Below are positions 26,299 through 35,133 of a stretch of 64,000 bases of DNA, one piece after another. Within the stretch, counting starts at the first letter, position 1. The number at the start of each line of letters is the position of its first letter. This DNA comes from CAKZNE01 sp963976435. Its GTDB lineage: Bacteria; Bacteroidota; Bacteroidia; Flavobacteriales; Schleiferiaceae. Location: the NCBI GenBank assembly GCA_963976435.1, contig CAXBKQ010000009.1:62001-126000 (forward strand), given 5' to 3'. The position numbers and the translations under genes are program-made. A model generated the notes under the pieces. It was given only the letters and a program-made list of their open reading frames with translations, searched no databases and was not told the DNA's origin.

Positions 26299-27516
26299 CT
26301 AGTTTTTCATCCTAATATATTTAGCATAGAGGGGAATAATTATCGTTAAAATACTTATTCCCCAATGTCTTTCTAATAAGGACTCTGTGAGCATGGAAAG
26401 AAAAAAGTAAATTACCATTCCAGCCAAAAAATAATGCCTTGGGCCCATGCTGAATAACAGGTAAATAACCAAAATTCCTAGCAATGCCAAAAGGGAAAAT
26501 ATACCCGATGCCAATGTGGATTCTATAAATTGGTTATGGCAATTGAATTTCTTTTCAATACCAATAATAAATTGTTTTTCCTGAAATTGATCCACTAAAT
26601 CAACATGGGAATCTCCAATGCCTCTACCTAAAAATATATCCTCTTTTGCCAAAGGAAGAGCAATATCCCAAATTGCCAATCGTATGGTTATTCCTGTAAA
26701 ATCGCTTGAATTGGTGTCACTTAAGTTATATTCTAAAGTTAAAGGCTGATTAAAGCGATTGTATTTTTTAGGTAAAAAGGAAAAGGCTAAAATCGCAAGT
26801 AAAACCAAGGAGGCACCGAGAAAATTTTGCTTTTTTGAAAATGTTCGCGAGTACTTTATTATAAAAATCAAGGCAGCAACGAGTAGAAAGGCTAAAATGT
26901 TTATTCTCCCTTGTAAGAGGATTATGGTGATTAAAAATAATAAAATGCCATAGATCCTGAATTTGGCTAAAAAGTGAATATCCTCCCACCAAAGTAATAT
27001 TGAAATACCAAGGAAGAGAGAAAAGTAGGCGCGGTGCATTAAAGGATCCGATAAATTGGAGTCGTACATTTGTACAAAACTTCCCAAACTTAAAGCCTTA
27101 ATAAAACTTTCGATATAGCAGAAAACAGTGCATAATAGCACAGAAACGATTAATGAGCGAAGTAAGCATTGGATCTTTGATTTGCTAAGGTTTTTTAAAT
27201 TGCTTGCAAATGCAAAGGGTATGACTAAAAATCCAAGCTTGGTTTGAATTTTTGAAAGACCAAGATCCAAATGATCAGAATAAATTAAACTCAGTGCCGA
27301 GATTATAAAGAATAGAACATAAAAGCTATAGGAGATTAAAAGGCCTTTATCGTCTTCAAAATTTCTTTTTTTGAAGGACAGGATGGCATTGAGGGAAAAA
27401 AGGGAAATGCAAAAAGCATTTAAATTCATGTGGATAGGTAGGGAAACCATCACCGCTGCCAGAAGATAAAAATATCTTATTTGGGAATCGCCAAAGTTTT
27501 TGAAAAAGCTGGTCAT
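26299..27516 (-). CDS. O-antigen ligase / Wzy-like membrane protein
   Basis: 405 residues with about ten to twelve membrane segments. A large loop between late segments contains FNCHNQFIESTLASGIFS (about residues 330-347), the H-N motif of the Wzy_C/WaaL superfamily, and GRGIGDSHVDL before it. Such proteins join or polymerise surface polysaccharide at the outer face of the inner membrane. No glycosyltransferase genes are nearby, so the polysaccharide is unknown; the call is at superfamily level. It converges on the S41 gene with only 3 nt between stops. Confidence 0.82.
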   Translation of the reverse strand: MTSFFKNFGDSQIRYFYLLAAVMVSLPIHMNLNAFCISLFSLNAILSFKKRNFEDDKGLLISYSFYVLFFIISALSLIYSDHLDLGLSKIQTKLGFLVIPFAFASNLKNLSKSKIQCLLRSLIVSVLLCTVFCYIESFIKALSLGSFVQMYDSNLSDPLMHRAYFSLFLGISILLWWEDIHFLAKFRIYGILLFLITIILLQGRINILAFLLVAALIFIIKYSRTFSKKQNFLGASLVLLAILAFSFLPKKYNRFNQPLTLEYNLSDTNSSDFTGITIRLAIWDIALPLAKEDIFLGRGIGDSHVDLVDQFQEKQFIIGIEKKFNCHNQFIESTLASGIFSLLALLGILVIYLLFSMGPRHYFLAGMVIYFFLSMLTESLLERHWGISILTIIIPLYAKYIRMKN

Positions 27517-27532
27517 TTATAAACTTTGGTTT

Positions 27533-29461
27533 TTAAACTATTCTCTTTAGTTTTTGATTGATTTTTACTCTTAAAGCGTTTAACTGTACTAATACTTTCA
27601 GCTGGGAATTGGGATCATCACTACCTTCAGAAAGTTTGTTTTGAATTTCGGATATTAATTGAGATGTCTTTTTTTCTTTAAATCGCAATACCGCCTCTTG
27701 GGTATAAACTTCTACAAAAGCATCTTTTTCTGGTAGACTGATACTTCTGCTTTTCCAATTGTGCAATTCGTATTTATCACTAATAAGGTTCACAACTGTA
27801 TCAATAATTTTTTGATCTTCCATTTTCAAAAAATCTTCTGCTCGAAGAATTTTTTCATCATTCATAAAAGCATCAACAAAGTATTGGAAAATGTTTTGAA
27901 AGGCAGAATTTTCAAAAATCAATTCATCATTTACCAGTTCAGTAATTATGTGTTCGGCCACCGTTTCCTCAACAATTTCTAATCCCTCTTCGGTCTCTGT
28001 TGGGAATTCACAAACCTTATCGCCAAAATTGAGTAATAGCCAACAAAGAGATTCTTCCTGCAAATAAAAATTGCTTGAAATTCCCTGTTCAGCAACCATT
28101 TTCAAATCTGGAGCAGTTGGGCTTTGGCTATTGTTGGGTCGTCTTTGTTTTTCTTGAGCCTTGGCCTTCATAATTTGGGCCAATTCGCTAAAAAGAACCC
28201 TTTCATCCATCTTTAAAACCCTGGCACATTCAGATACATAGGCATTGCGCTTTAAGGCATCAGGAATGATGGCAATGCTCAATACTATTTCTCTGGCTAC
28301 CTTAGATTTTTCCAATGGATTGTCTCCTGCGTCATGGAGTAAAAGGCTAGATTTAAACCGTAGAAAATCTTGCCTTTCTTCTTTTAAATAATCCTTTAGT
28401 TCGGTACTAGAAACCTTTTTGGAATAGGAATCTGGATCATCCCCATCGGGAAATAATAATACCTGTACATTTAATCCTTCTTCCAAAATCATGTCTATAC
28501 CGCGAAGGGAGGCTTTTATTCCTGCGGCATCACCATCATAAAGAATGGTAATATTTTGAGTATACCTTTTAATTAGACTTATCTGATCTACGGTTAGAGA
28601 GGTTCCAGAGGAAGCCACCACATTTTTTACACCCGCCTGATGAAGGCTAATTACATCCGTATAACCTTCTACTAAAAAGCATTCATCTAGTTTGGATAGA
28701 TGGGATTTTGCTTGGTAAATTCCATATAGGGTTTTACTCTTATGGTAAATATCACTTTCGGGGCTATTAAGGTATTTTGCTGCCTTAGCATCATTTTTTA
28801 ATACTCTTCCACCAAAACCTAGTACCCTACCGGTATGACTTAAAATGGGGAATATTACCCTGCCCCAAAAACGATCATATTTGCGATTTCCATCAATTTT
28901 TGAAAGTCCTGTTTTCTCCAAAAATTCTATTTGGTAGGAGTTTTTAATCGCCTCTTCTGTAAATGCAGATTTTGATTGTGGACTATAACCAAGCTGAAAT
29001 TCTTCTATAGTTTCCCTGGTCATTCCTCTTTCTTTGAAATAAGAAAGCCCAATATTTTTTCCTTCTTCAGTTTCTAGCAATTGTTTTTGGAAATACTTAT
29101 TGGCGTAGTCGTTCACCAAATAAAGGCTTTCCCTTTCTGATCGAAGTTGTTTCTCTTCGTCAGATTGCCCAGTTTCCTCAATTTCAATATTGTATTTTTT
29201 GGCTAGGTAGCGAAGTGCTTCTGGATAAGTATACTGCTCGTGCTCCATAAGGAAGCTAACCGCATTACCACCCTTTCCTGAGCTAAAATCTTTAAAGATT
29301 TGCTTTGCTGGAGAAACGTAAAACGAAGGAGTTTTTTCATTTCCAAATGGACTGAGCCCTTTAAAATTTCCCCCAGATTTTTTGAGGGTAACAAAATCAC
29401 CAACAACCTCCTCAATTCTGGCAGTGTCGAATATTTTGTCAATAGTTTCTTGGCTGATCAT
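27533..29461 (-). CDS. dnaG: DNA primase, lacking zinc-finger ligands
   Basis: Makes RNA primers for replication. 642 residues from the ATG at 29461 (MISQETIDKIF); an upstream in-frame ATG (29482) would lie at the likely transcription start. The zinc-binding domain fold is kept (GLSPFGNEKTPSF, KQIFKDFSSGKGG), but all four ligands, C40, H43, C61 and C64 in E. coli, are replaced by S37, G40, D58 and S61. The RNA polymerase domain has FLVEGYTDV and ILYDGDAAG (TOPRIM, about 255-340). The C-terminal helicase-binding region is present. The enzyme looks otherwise intact. Confidence 0.95.
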   Translation of the reverse strand: MISQETIDKIFDTARIEEVVGDFVTLKKSGGNFKGLSPFGNEKTPSFYVSPAKQIFKDFSSGKGGNAVSFLMEHEQYTYPEALRYLAKKYNIEIEETGQSDEEKQLRSERESLYLVNDYANKYFQKQLLETEEGKNIGLSYFKERGMTRETIEEFQLGYSPQSKSAFTEEAIKNSYQIEFLEKTGLSKIDGNRKYDRFWGRVIFPILSHTGRVLGFGGRVLKNDAKAAKYLNSPESDIYHKSKTLYGIYQAKSHLSKLDECFLVEGYTDVISLHQAGVKNVVASSGTSLTVDQISLIKRYTQNITILYDGDAAGIKASLRGIDMILEEGLNVQVLLFPDGDDPDSYSKKVSSTELKDYLKEERQDFLRFKSSLLLHDAGDNPLEKSKVAREIVLSIAIIPDALKRNAYVSECARVLKMDERVLFSELAQIMKAKAQEKQRRPNNSQSPTAPDLKMVAEQGISSNFYLQEESLCWLLLNFGDKVCEFPTETEEGLEIVEETVAEHIITELVNDELIFENSAFQNIFQYFVDAFMNDEKILRAEDFLKMEDQKIIDTVVNLISDKYELHNWKSRSISLPEKDAFVEVYTQEAVLRFKEKKTSQLISEIQNKLSEGSDDPNSQLKVLVQLNALRVKINQKLKRIV

Positions 29462-29486
29462 TCCAAAGGGATTTTTAGGCAAATAA

Positions 29487-29494
29487 CAAATTTA
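29487..29494 (-). promoter_or_regulatory. -7 promoter element of dnaG
   Basis: The minus strand reads TAAATTTG (TAnnTTTG), 25 nt upstream of the ATG at 29461. It supports that ATG over the one at 29482. Confidence 0.5.
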
Positions 29495-29515
29495 CAAATC
29501 TTAATGCCATTTGCT

Positions 29516-29549
29516 TAAAAAAAAAGGCCACCTCAATATTGAGGTGGCC
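29516..29549 (-). terminator. Terminator of mscS
   Basis: GGCCACCTCAAT/ATTGAGGTGGCC is a perfect 24-bp palindrome; on the minus strand it is followed by a run of nine or more T. It ends the transcript of the mechanosensitive channel gene before the dnaG promoter. Confidence 0.92.
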
Positions 29550-29572
29550 TCCACTTTGCTAATTTTCAATAA

Positions 29573-30388
29573 TTAGTTATTGTGAACATGCACATCCATT
29601 TGTGGAAATGGAATGCCAATTTTGGCTGCATCAAATGCTTTTTTCACTTTTTCATTTAATCCATTTACAATGTCCCAGTAGTTTTCATTTGTACTCCAAG
29701 CTCTAACATGGAAGTTCACAGAACTATCTGCTAATGCTTCAATAAAAATACTAAAAGCAGGATCCTTTAATACCCTTTCATCACTGCTAATAATATCATT
29801 TAAGATTTTTTTAGCCTCGTCTATGCTATCATCGTATCCGATGCCAAAAGTCATATCAATTCTACGTGTTCCGTGGAAGGAGAAATTCTTCACGGCATTA
29901 TTGGAAAGTGCTCCATTAGGGATAATTATTTCTTGGTTCTGACCTGTAGTGATATAGGTGTAAAACACTTGAATCTCTCTAACTACACCAGCATAACCAT
30001 TAGCTTCTACGAAATCGCCAACTTTAAATGGTTTTAAAATTAGAATCAAAACACCACCTGCAAAATTGGATAAGCTTCCTTGTAGTGCCAAACCGACTGC
30101 TAAACCTGCGGCTCCTAAAATCGCCACAAAGGAAGTCATTTGAATGCCTATCATCCCGGCAACGGAAATGATCAACATCACTTTTAGAAGAGTGCTTACT
30201 ATAGATGCAAGAAATGGTCTTAAAGACTCATCAACATTTCTCTTTTCAAGTGTCCTTTTAAATTTTTTAGTAATAAATTTTACAATTGAAAGTCCAATAA
30301 TCAGGACAACAATTGCCATTAAAATATTTAGGCCATGTTCAATAATAATTTCTAAAACATTGTTTAAATAGCCTTTAAAATCTTCCAT
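29573..30388 (-). CDS. Small-conductance mechanosensitive channel (MscS family)
   Basis: 271 residues from the ATG at 30388 (MEDFKGYLNNVLE); a longer frame to 30442 would overlap the upstream gene by 32 nt. Three membrane helices (about 15-37, 58-80, 85-110). The pore helix TM3 is Gly/Ala-rich with AILGAAGLAVGLALQGSL (about 86-103), followed by FAGGVLILILKPFKVGDFVE, the beta-domain start. The cytoplasmic part ends in PFPQMDVHVHN, as in MscS. Releases solutes during osmotic downshock. It lies 22 nt after the polyprenyl synthase stop, likely one transcript. Confidence 0.95.
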   Translation of the reverse strand: MEDFKGYLNNVLEIIIEHGLNILMAIVVLIIGLSIVKFITKKFKRTLEKRNVDESLRPFLASIVSTLLKVMLIISVAGMIGIQMTSFVAILGAAGLAVGLALQGSLSNFAGGVLILILKPFKVGDFVEANGYAGVVREIQVFYTYITTGQNQEIIIPNGALSNNAVKNFSFHGTRRIDMTFGIGYDDSIDEAKKILNDIISSDERVLKDPAFSIFIEALADSSVNFHVRAWSTNENYWDIVNGLNEKVKKAFDAAKIGIPFPQMDVHVHNN

Positions 30389-30410
30389 AAAATTAATTTT
30401 TGTTCGGTAA

Positions 30411-31385
30411 TTATTTATCGCGCAAAATAACGTAATCGGCAAGTTTTATGAGCGAAGCTTTCGCTTTAGTGTCAGGAAATTTCTTTAAAAGGTCAATAGC
30501 TTCACTTTTATATTCCTGCATCTTATTTTCGGAATATTCAATACCTCCAGAACTTAAAACCATTTTCATTACTTGCTCTACTTTGCTTCTGTTTTTATTA
30601 TGTCTTTTCACCACATTGATCATAAACTTTTTATCTGATCTTGAAGCGTTATTTAGGGCATAAATTAAGGGCAAGGTCATCTTTTGCTCTTTGATATCAA
30701 TTCCACTGGGTTTGCCGCTATTGTTTGCCAACTGGTAATCGAATAAATCATCTTTAATTTGAAAAGCGATTCCTAATAGTTCACCAAACTTTCGCATGAT
30801 GTCGATGGTTTCCTGGGAGGAGTTTACAGAAGAAGCACCAACTCCACAGCAAGAAGATATGAGGGAAGCTGTTTTTTTGCGGATGATATCAAAATAAATC
30901 TTTTCATCAATATCTAATTTTCTGGCCTTTTCGATTTGAAGTAATTCCCCTTCACTCATATCTTTAACCGAAGAGCTTACAATTTTTAATAGGTCAAATT
31001 CTTCAAATTCCACCGAAACCAGGAGAACCTTGGAGAGGAGATAATCCCCAACTAAAACGGCGATTTTATTTTTCCAAAGTGCATTGATGCTAAAAAAACC
31101 CCTTCGCTTATCAGATTCATCAACAACATCATCATGAACAAGGGTTGCTGTATGCATAAGCTCTACCAATGCCGCACCTCTATGTGTGCTTTCACCAATT
31201 TCTCCATGCATTTTGGCACATAAAAAAACAAGCATTGGCCTAAGCTGCTTTCCTTTTCTTTTTATAATATAATAGGTGATGCGATCTAAAAGAGAAACAT
31301 TGCTGGCCATAAACTGGCGAAACTTTGGCTCGAAAGCCTGCATTTCATCTTTAACAGGAATTTTTATTTCGTCAATTTGACCCAT
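30411..31385 (-). CDS. Polyprenyl diphosphate synthase
   Basis: 324-residue trans-prenyltransferase that extends isoprenoid chains with IPP, probably for the menaquinone side chain. First Asp-rich motif: LVHDDVVDESDKRRG (DDxxD, about 83-97); second: IKDDLFDY (about 206-213), followed by GKPSGIDIKEQKMTLPLIYAL split over a loop. GKQLRPMLVFL near 43 binds IPP. Length and motifs fit octaprenyl/heptaprenyl synthases; product length cannot be read from sequence. A TACCTTTG promoter element precedes it closely. Confidence 0.93.
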   Translation of the reverse strand: MGQIDEIKIPVKDEMQAFEPKFRQFMASNVSLLDRITYYIIKRKGKQLRPMLVFLCAKMHGEIGESTHRGAALVELMHTATLVHDDVVDESDKRRGFFSINALWKNKIAVLVGDYLLSKVLLVSVEFEEFDLLKIVSSSVKDMSEGELLQIEKARKLDIDEKIYFDIIRKKTASLISSCCGVGASSVNSSQETIDIMRKFGELLGIAFQIKDDLFDYQLANNSGKPSGIDIKEQKMTLPLIYALNNASRSDKKFMINVVKRHNKNRSKVEQVMKMVLSSGGIEYSENKMQEYKSEAIDLLKKFPDTKAKASLIKLADYVILRDK

Positions 31386-31396
31386 AGTAGAGAAGC

Positions 31397-31404
31397 CAAA
31401 GGTA
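31397..31404 (-). promoter_or_regulatory. -7 promoter element of the polyprenyl synthase gene
   Basis: The minus strand reads TACCTTTG (TAnnTTTG), 11 nt upstream of the ATG at 31385, predicting a leader of only a few nucleotides. Confidence 0.5.
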
Positions 31405-31481
31405 AGAAGCTTGAATTAGATATTTTGGCAATCAAAGAACTTATTTTTCCCTCATGAAATAAGGGCAAATTTTTGGGAATA

Positions 31482-32534
31482 TTAAGTGGTGCTAAGTTCA
31501 TTTTTATTTGCCAATTGTCCGCAGGCTGCATCGATATCTTTTCCTCTGCTAATTCTCACTTTGGCAATTATTCCGTGGGCACTCAATGCCTTAATATATT
31601 CTTGTAATACCTGGGGGTCTGCTTGCTGAAATTCTCCTTCATCTATAGGATTGTATTCAATTAAATTCACTTTTGATGGTACGCGTTTACAAAATTTCAC
31701 CAAGGCATCTATATCCTCTTTTTGGTCATTTATACCTTTCCAAACCACATATTCATAGGTTACTCTTTTTTTGGTTTTCAAATACCAATACTCCAATGAT
31801 TCTAATAATTGATTTAGAGGATTTTTCAAATTTATGGGCATAATGGAATCCCGAACAGAGTCCCTGGCCGAATGGAGGGAAACAGCAAGGTTAAACTTCA
31901 CCTCGTCGTCGGCCATTTTTTTAATCATTTTGGCCAAACCTACGGTGGAAACAGTGATTCTTTTAGGCGACATTCCCAAGCCTTCTTCGCTAGTAATTTT
32001 ATCTATAGCTTCCAATACATTTTTATAGTTCATCAAGGGTTCTCCCATTCCCATAAAAACAATATTGGTAAGTGGTCTTTGGTAAAATTCTTCAGCCTCA
32101 TTTTTTATGGCTACCACCTGATCATAAATTTCATCAGGATTTAGATTTCGCATCCTCTTTAATTGGGCCGTAGCGCAAAAGTGGCAATCAAGACTGCAGC
32201 CCACTTGGGAGGAAACGCAGGCTGTAATTCTTTTTTCAGTGGGAATTAATACAGACTCTACAATTTTACCATCATGCAATTGCACCGCATTTTTAATGGT
32301 TCCATCAGAGCTTCGTTGCATTTCGTCAACTCGAATATGGTTTATAGCAAAGTTGGCCTTTAAATGCGTTCTTAATTCTAAGGAAAGATTGGTCATTTCA
32401 TCAAAATCCTTGGCCCCTTTTTTCCATAACCATTCATGAACTTGTTGTCCACGGAAGGCCTTGTCGCCAATAGCCACAAAATGTTCTTTGATCTGATCTT
32501 TGGTTAATGCCCTTATGTCTTTTTTAATTTCCAT
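31482..32534 (-). CDS. rlmN: 23S rRNA (adenine2503-C2)-methyltransferase RlmN
   Basis: Radical SAM enzyme that methylates A2503 of 23S rRNA (and A37 of some tRNAs). 350 residues from the ATG at 32534; an in-frame upstream TTG (32552) lies in the promoter element. The radical SAM cluster motif C-x3-C-x2-C is in GCSLDCHFCATAQ (about 108-120). GEPLMNY and SLHSA bind SAM. The methyl-carrier cysteine near the C-terminus is in AACGQL. Preceded by the queA terminator. Confidence 0.96.
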   Translation of the reverse strand: MEIKKDIRALTKDQIKEHFVAIGDKAFRGQQVHEWLWKKGAKDFDEMTNLSLELRTHLKANFAINHIRVDEMQRSSDGTIKNAVQLHDGKIVESVLIPTEKRITACVSSQVGCSLDCHFCATAQLKRMRNLNPDEIYDQVVAIKNEAEEFYQRPLTNIVFMGMGEPLMNYKNVLEAIDKITSEEGLGMSPKRITVSTVGLAKMIKKMADDEVKFNLAVSLHSARDSVRDSIMPINLKNPLNQLLESLEYWYLKTKKRVTYEYVVWKGINDQKEDIDALVKFCKRVPSKVNLIEYNPIDEGEFQQADPQVLQEYIKALSAHGIIAKVRISRGKDIDAACGQLANKNELSTT

Positions 32535-32549
32535 ATCCTTTTGCGATTG

Positions 32550-32557
32550 CAAATTTA
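32550..32557 (-). promoter_or_regulatory. -7 promoter element of rlmN
   Basis: The minus strand reads TAAATTTG (TAnnTTTG), 15 nt upstream of the ATG at 32534. It overlaps and so excludes the upstream TTG start. Confidence 0.55.
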
Positions 32558-32577
32558 CGCGTATTAGGCATTTCCAT

Positions 32578-32608
32578 AAAAAAAGAAAAGCCCCGATAAA
32601 ATCGAGGC
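32578..32608 (-). terminator. Terminator of queA
   Basis: On the minus strand GCCTCGAT-TTT-ATCGGGGC (one mismatch) is followed by TTTTCTTTTT. It lies between queA and the rlmN promoter. Confidence 0.8.
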
Positions 32609-32633
32609 ATTTTCTTCTAGTATCTAATTTGTT

Positions 32634-33692
32634 TTAAAGAATAAGCATGGCATCACCATAGCTTAAAAATCTATATTTTTCTTTTATGGCCACTTTATAA
32701 GCTTCCATCAATAAATCATATCCAGCAAAGGCTGAAGTCATCATCATTAGGGTGGATTGCGGTGGGTGAAAATTGGTAATCATACAATTAGGGACAGTAA
32801 ATTCGTAGGGAGGAAAAATAAATTTATTGGTCCATCCTTCATAAGGCTTCAAAAGTCCTTCAGTAGAAACAGAACTTTCCAAAGCTCTTAAAACGGTAGT
32901 ACCTACAGCGCAAACCTTCTTTTTGCTAGTTAATCCCTTATTTACAACATCACAGGTTTCATCATAAATCCAATATTGCTCACTATCCATTTTATGCTTG
33001 CTAAGGTCTTCTACCTCCACAGGTCTAAAAGTCCCCAAGCCTACATGGAGTGTTAATTCTGCAAAATCTACACCTTTGATCTCTAGTCTTTTCATCAATT
33101 GCTTACTAAAATGTAAGCTGGCAACTGGCGCTACAACTGCCCCTTCATGCTTAGCGAAAATGGATTGAAAACGATCTTCATCTTCTTCATCTGGTTCACG
33201 TTGAATATATTTTGGCAAAGGTGTTTGACCAAGTTCTTCTAATTTGGCTCTAAATTCCTCATAGCTACCATCATATAAAAAACGAAGAGTTCTTCCTCGA
33301 GAGGTGGTATTGTCGATCACCTCTGCCACCAAACTGTCATCTTCACCAAAATAAAGTTTATTACCAATTCGGATTTTTCGAGCAGGATCTACCAATACAT
33401 CCCAAAGTCTGCTTTCTGCATTTAATTCTCTAAGCAAGAAAACTTCAATTCTCGCTCCGGTTTTTTCCTTATTACCATACATTCTGGCCGGAAAAACTTT
33501 GGTATTGTTTAAAACAAGGGAGTCTCCCTCATCAAAAATGTCCACAATATCTTTGAACATCTTATGTTCAATTGTTCCTTCCTTACGGTTGATTACCATC
33601 AGGCGACTTTCGTCTCTATGGGTTGTGGGTCTTTCAGCGATTAATTCCTTTGGAAGGTCATAGCTGAAGTGTGATAATTTCATCTTCTTCAT
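32634..33692 (-). CDS. queA: tRNA preQ1(34) S-adenosylmethionine ribosyltransferase-isomerase
   Basis: Transfers and isomerises the ribosyl part of SAM onto preQ1 in tRNA to make epoxyqueuosine. 352 residues. N-terminal YDLPKELIAERPTTHRDESRLMV, LNNTKVFPARMYG and the C-terminal motifs TLHVGLGTFRPV and NFHPPQSTLMMMTSAFAG are diagnostic (each shown here in part). An alternative ATG lies three codons in (33683). The later pathway step, queG, is outside the window. Promoter element 48-55 nt upstream. Confidence 0.96.
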   Translation of the reverse strand: MKKMKLSHFSYDLPKELIAERPTTHRDESRLMVINRKEGTIEHKMFKDIVDIFDEGDSLVLNNTKVFPARMYGNKEKTGARIEVFLLRELNAESRLWDVLVDPARKIRIGNKLYFGEDDSLVAEVIDNTTSRGRTLRFLYDGSYEEFRAKLEELGQTPLPKYIQREPDEEDEDRFQSIFAKHEGAVVAPVASLHFSKQLMKRLEIKGVDFAELTLHVGLGTFRPVEVEDLSKHKMDSEQYWIYDETCDVVNKGLTSKKKVCAVGTTVLRALESSVSTEGLLKPYEGWTNKFIFPPYEFTVPNCMITNFHPPQSTLMMMTSAFAGYDLLMEAYKVAIKEKYRFLSYGDAMLIL

Positions 33693-33739
33693 AGCTTACG
33701 GGCTTTGATTAAGTGTTAGTTTAAATATTCAAAAGCGGG

Positions 33740-33747
33740 CAAAAATA
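33740..33747 (-). promoter_or_regulatory. -7 promoter element of queA
   Basis: The minus strand reads TATTTTTG (TAnnTTTG), 47 nt upstream of the queA ATG. Confidence 0.4.
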
Positions 33748-33782
33748 TTGAAAAATAGTGGGTTTGAGAAAAAAAACTTTGA

Positions 33783-34415
33783 TTAGGACTCAATACCGAA
33801 TTTTAATCGAATTAATTCCATCAATCGATCTACATACTCCTCTTTGTCTTGCCACTTATATTCTGGTCTAATTATTTGATTTATAAAATTATCAGCCTCC
33901 TCAAAGTTCGACATGGTATTGAGATTGGAAAGTACTCGATTGTAGTCTTGCTGTTCTCCATTAAAAAGATGCTTCACAAAGGCAATACGGTCGTTCAAAC
34001 CAATTTTTAGCAAACCGGAAGCCATCTGCTCATTAATAGACAGATTGTTATTTCCTAGGGAATTAATGTTTGGGTCCAAACTTATCTCCTGGTTTTCTTC
34101 GGCTTTTGGAATATCTTTTTCAAGGCTCTGTTGAAGTTCAACAGTTTGGCCTTCGGTGGAACTAGGAACTTCTTCCTGGGGAGATTTTTCTATACTTAGC
34201 GGTGAGCTCGGGATGCTATCCTCCTCGGAATTAAAAGCTATTGGAGTTTCATTTTCATCTTGATTTTCACCTTGCTCTTGTAGATAATTTAAAACCACAA
34301 GCTTCTCATATAACATTTGAGTCTGAGTAAGGGTTGAGACCAAATCTTCTTCTCTGTCGTCTGCAATTATTGAATGACATAAATCCAATAGTTCACTTCT
34401 AAGTTTTTTCTCCAT
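33783..34415 (-). CDS. Conserved hypothetical protein
   Basis: 210 residues, cytosolic. An N-terminal helical part (residues 1-50, LLDLCHSIIADDREEDLVSTL...KLVVLNYLQEQ) and a C-terminal helical domain (about 120-210, LNDRIAFVKHLFNGEQQDYNRV, then EYKWQDKEEYVDRLMELIRLKF) are joined by an acidic, Ser/Glu-rich disordered linker (about 50-120). The C-terminal pattern recurs in Flavobacteriia proteins of unknown function. No catalytic motif is visible; a scaffold or interaction role is only a guess. Confidence 0.7.
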   Translation of the reverse strand: MEKKLRSELLDLCHSIIADDREEDLVSTLTQTQMLYEKLVVLNYLQEQGENQDENETPIAFNSEEDSIPSSPLSIEKSPQEEVPSSTEGQTVELQQSLEKDIPKAEENQEISLDPNINSLGNNNLSINEQMASGLLKIGLNDRIAFVKHLFNGEQQDYNRVLSNLNTMSNFEEADNFINQIIRPEYKWQDKEEYVDRLMELIRLKFGIES

Positions 34416-34438
34416 TAAATTGTGGGGTATCTTTTGAT

Positions 34439-34446
34439 TAGATTTG
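34439..34446 (+). promoter_or_regulatory. Promoter of tdk
   Basis: TAGATTTG matches TAnnTTTG and is preceded by TTG at 34420-34422 with a 16-nt spacer. It would give a leader of about 90 nt before the tdk ATG. Confidence 0.45.
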
Positions 34447-34542
34447 CATGATTATACGAATGATTAGGCCTCTTTTATTGAAAAATGATTGACAAATAAC
34501 ATCCGTTTTTTATTTTTTTAATAGAAGCTTGGAAAGTACAAA

Positions 34543-35133
34543 ATGTTTCTTGAAAACCCAGTAAATCAATCCCATCCTTTAGGGTGGATAGAAGTTGTTT
34601 GCGGATCCATGTTCAGCGGTAAAACTGAAGAATTGATCCGCAGAATGAAACGCGCCCAATTTGCAAAGCAGTCGGTAGAAATTTTTAAACCCATGGTGGA
34701 TACCCGATATGCTGAGGAGGATGTTGTTAGCCATGATATGAATTCTATCCGCTGCACTCCAGTGGAAAGCAGTTCCAATTTGCTTTTATTGGCAGATGAT
34801 GTTGATGTAATAGGAATAGACGAAGCTCAATTTTTCGATGATGGTATTGTTGAAGTTTGCAATGAATTAGCCAATCGGGGAAGTAGGGTAATTGTAGCGG
34901 GATTGGATATGGATTTCACGGGTAAACCCTTTGGACCTATGCCCAACCTTATGGCCACCGCTGAATATGTTACTAAGGTTCACGCTATTTGTGTAAAAAC
35001 TGGAAATTTGGCTCACTATTCCCATCGTAAATCCTTAAATGAAAAATTAGTGATGCTTGGGGAACAAGAAGAGTATGAACCCCTAAGTAGGTCCGCATTT
35101 AATAAGGTTTATAAAAACCATGGCAAGTCTTAA
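34543..35133 (+). CDS. tdk: Thymidine kinase, TK1 type, degenerate zinc site
   Basis: Phosphorylates thymidine to dTMP. 196 residues. Walker A is GSMFSGKT (22-28 region), the catalytic DEAQFF is at 93-98 and the lasso region follows. In TK1-type enzymes four Cys/His residues hold a structural zinc; here only C150 (HAICVKTGN) remains, its partner position is T153, and the C-terminal CRxC pair is replaced in YEPLSRSAF (178-186). The stop overlaps the murF-alr start by 14 nt. Confidence 0.95.
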   Translation: MFLENPVNQSHPLGWIEVVCGSMFSGKTEELIRRMKRAQFAKQSVEIFKPMVDTRYAEEDVVSHDMNSIRCTPVESSSNLLLLADDVDVIGIDEAQFFDDGIVEVCNELANRGSRVIVAGLDMDFTGKPFGPMPNLMATAEYVTKVHAICVKTGNLAHYSHRKSLNEKLVMLGEQEEYEPLSRSAFNKVYKNHGKS

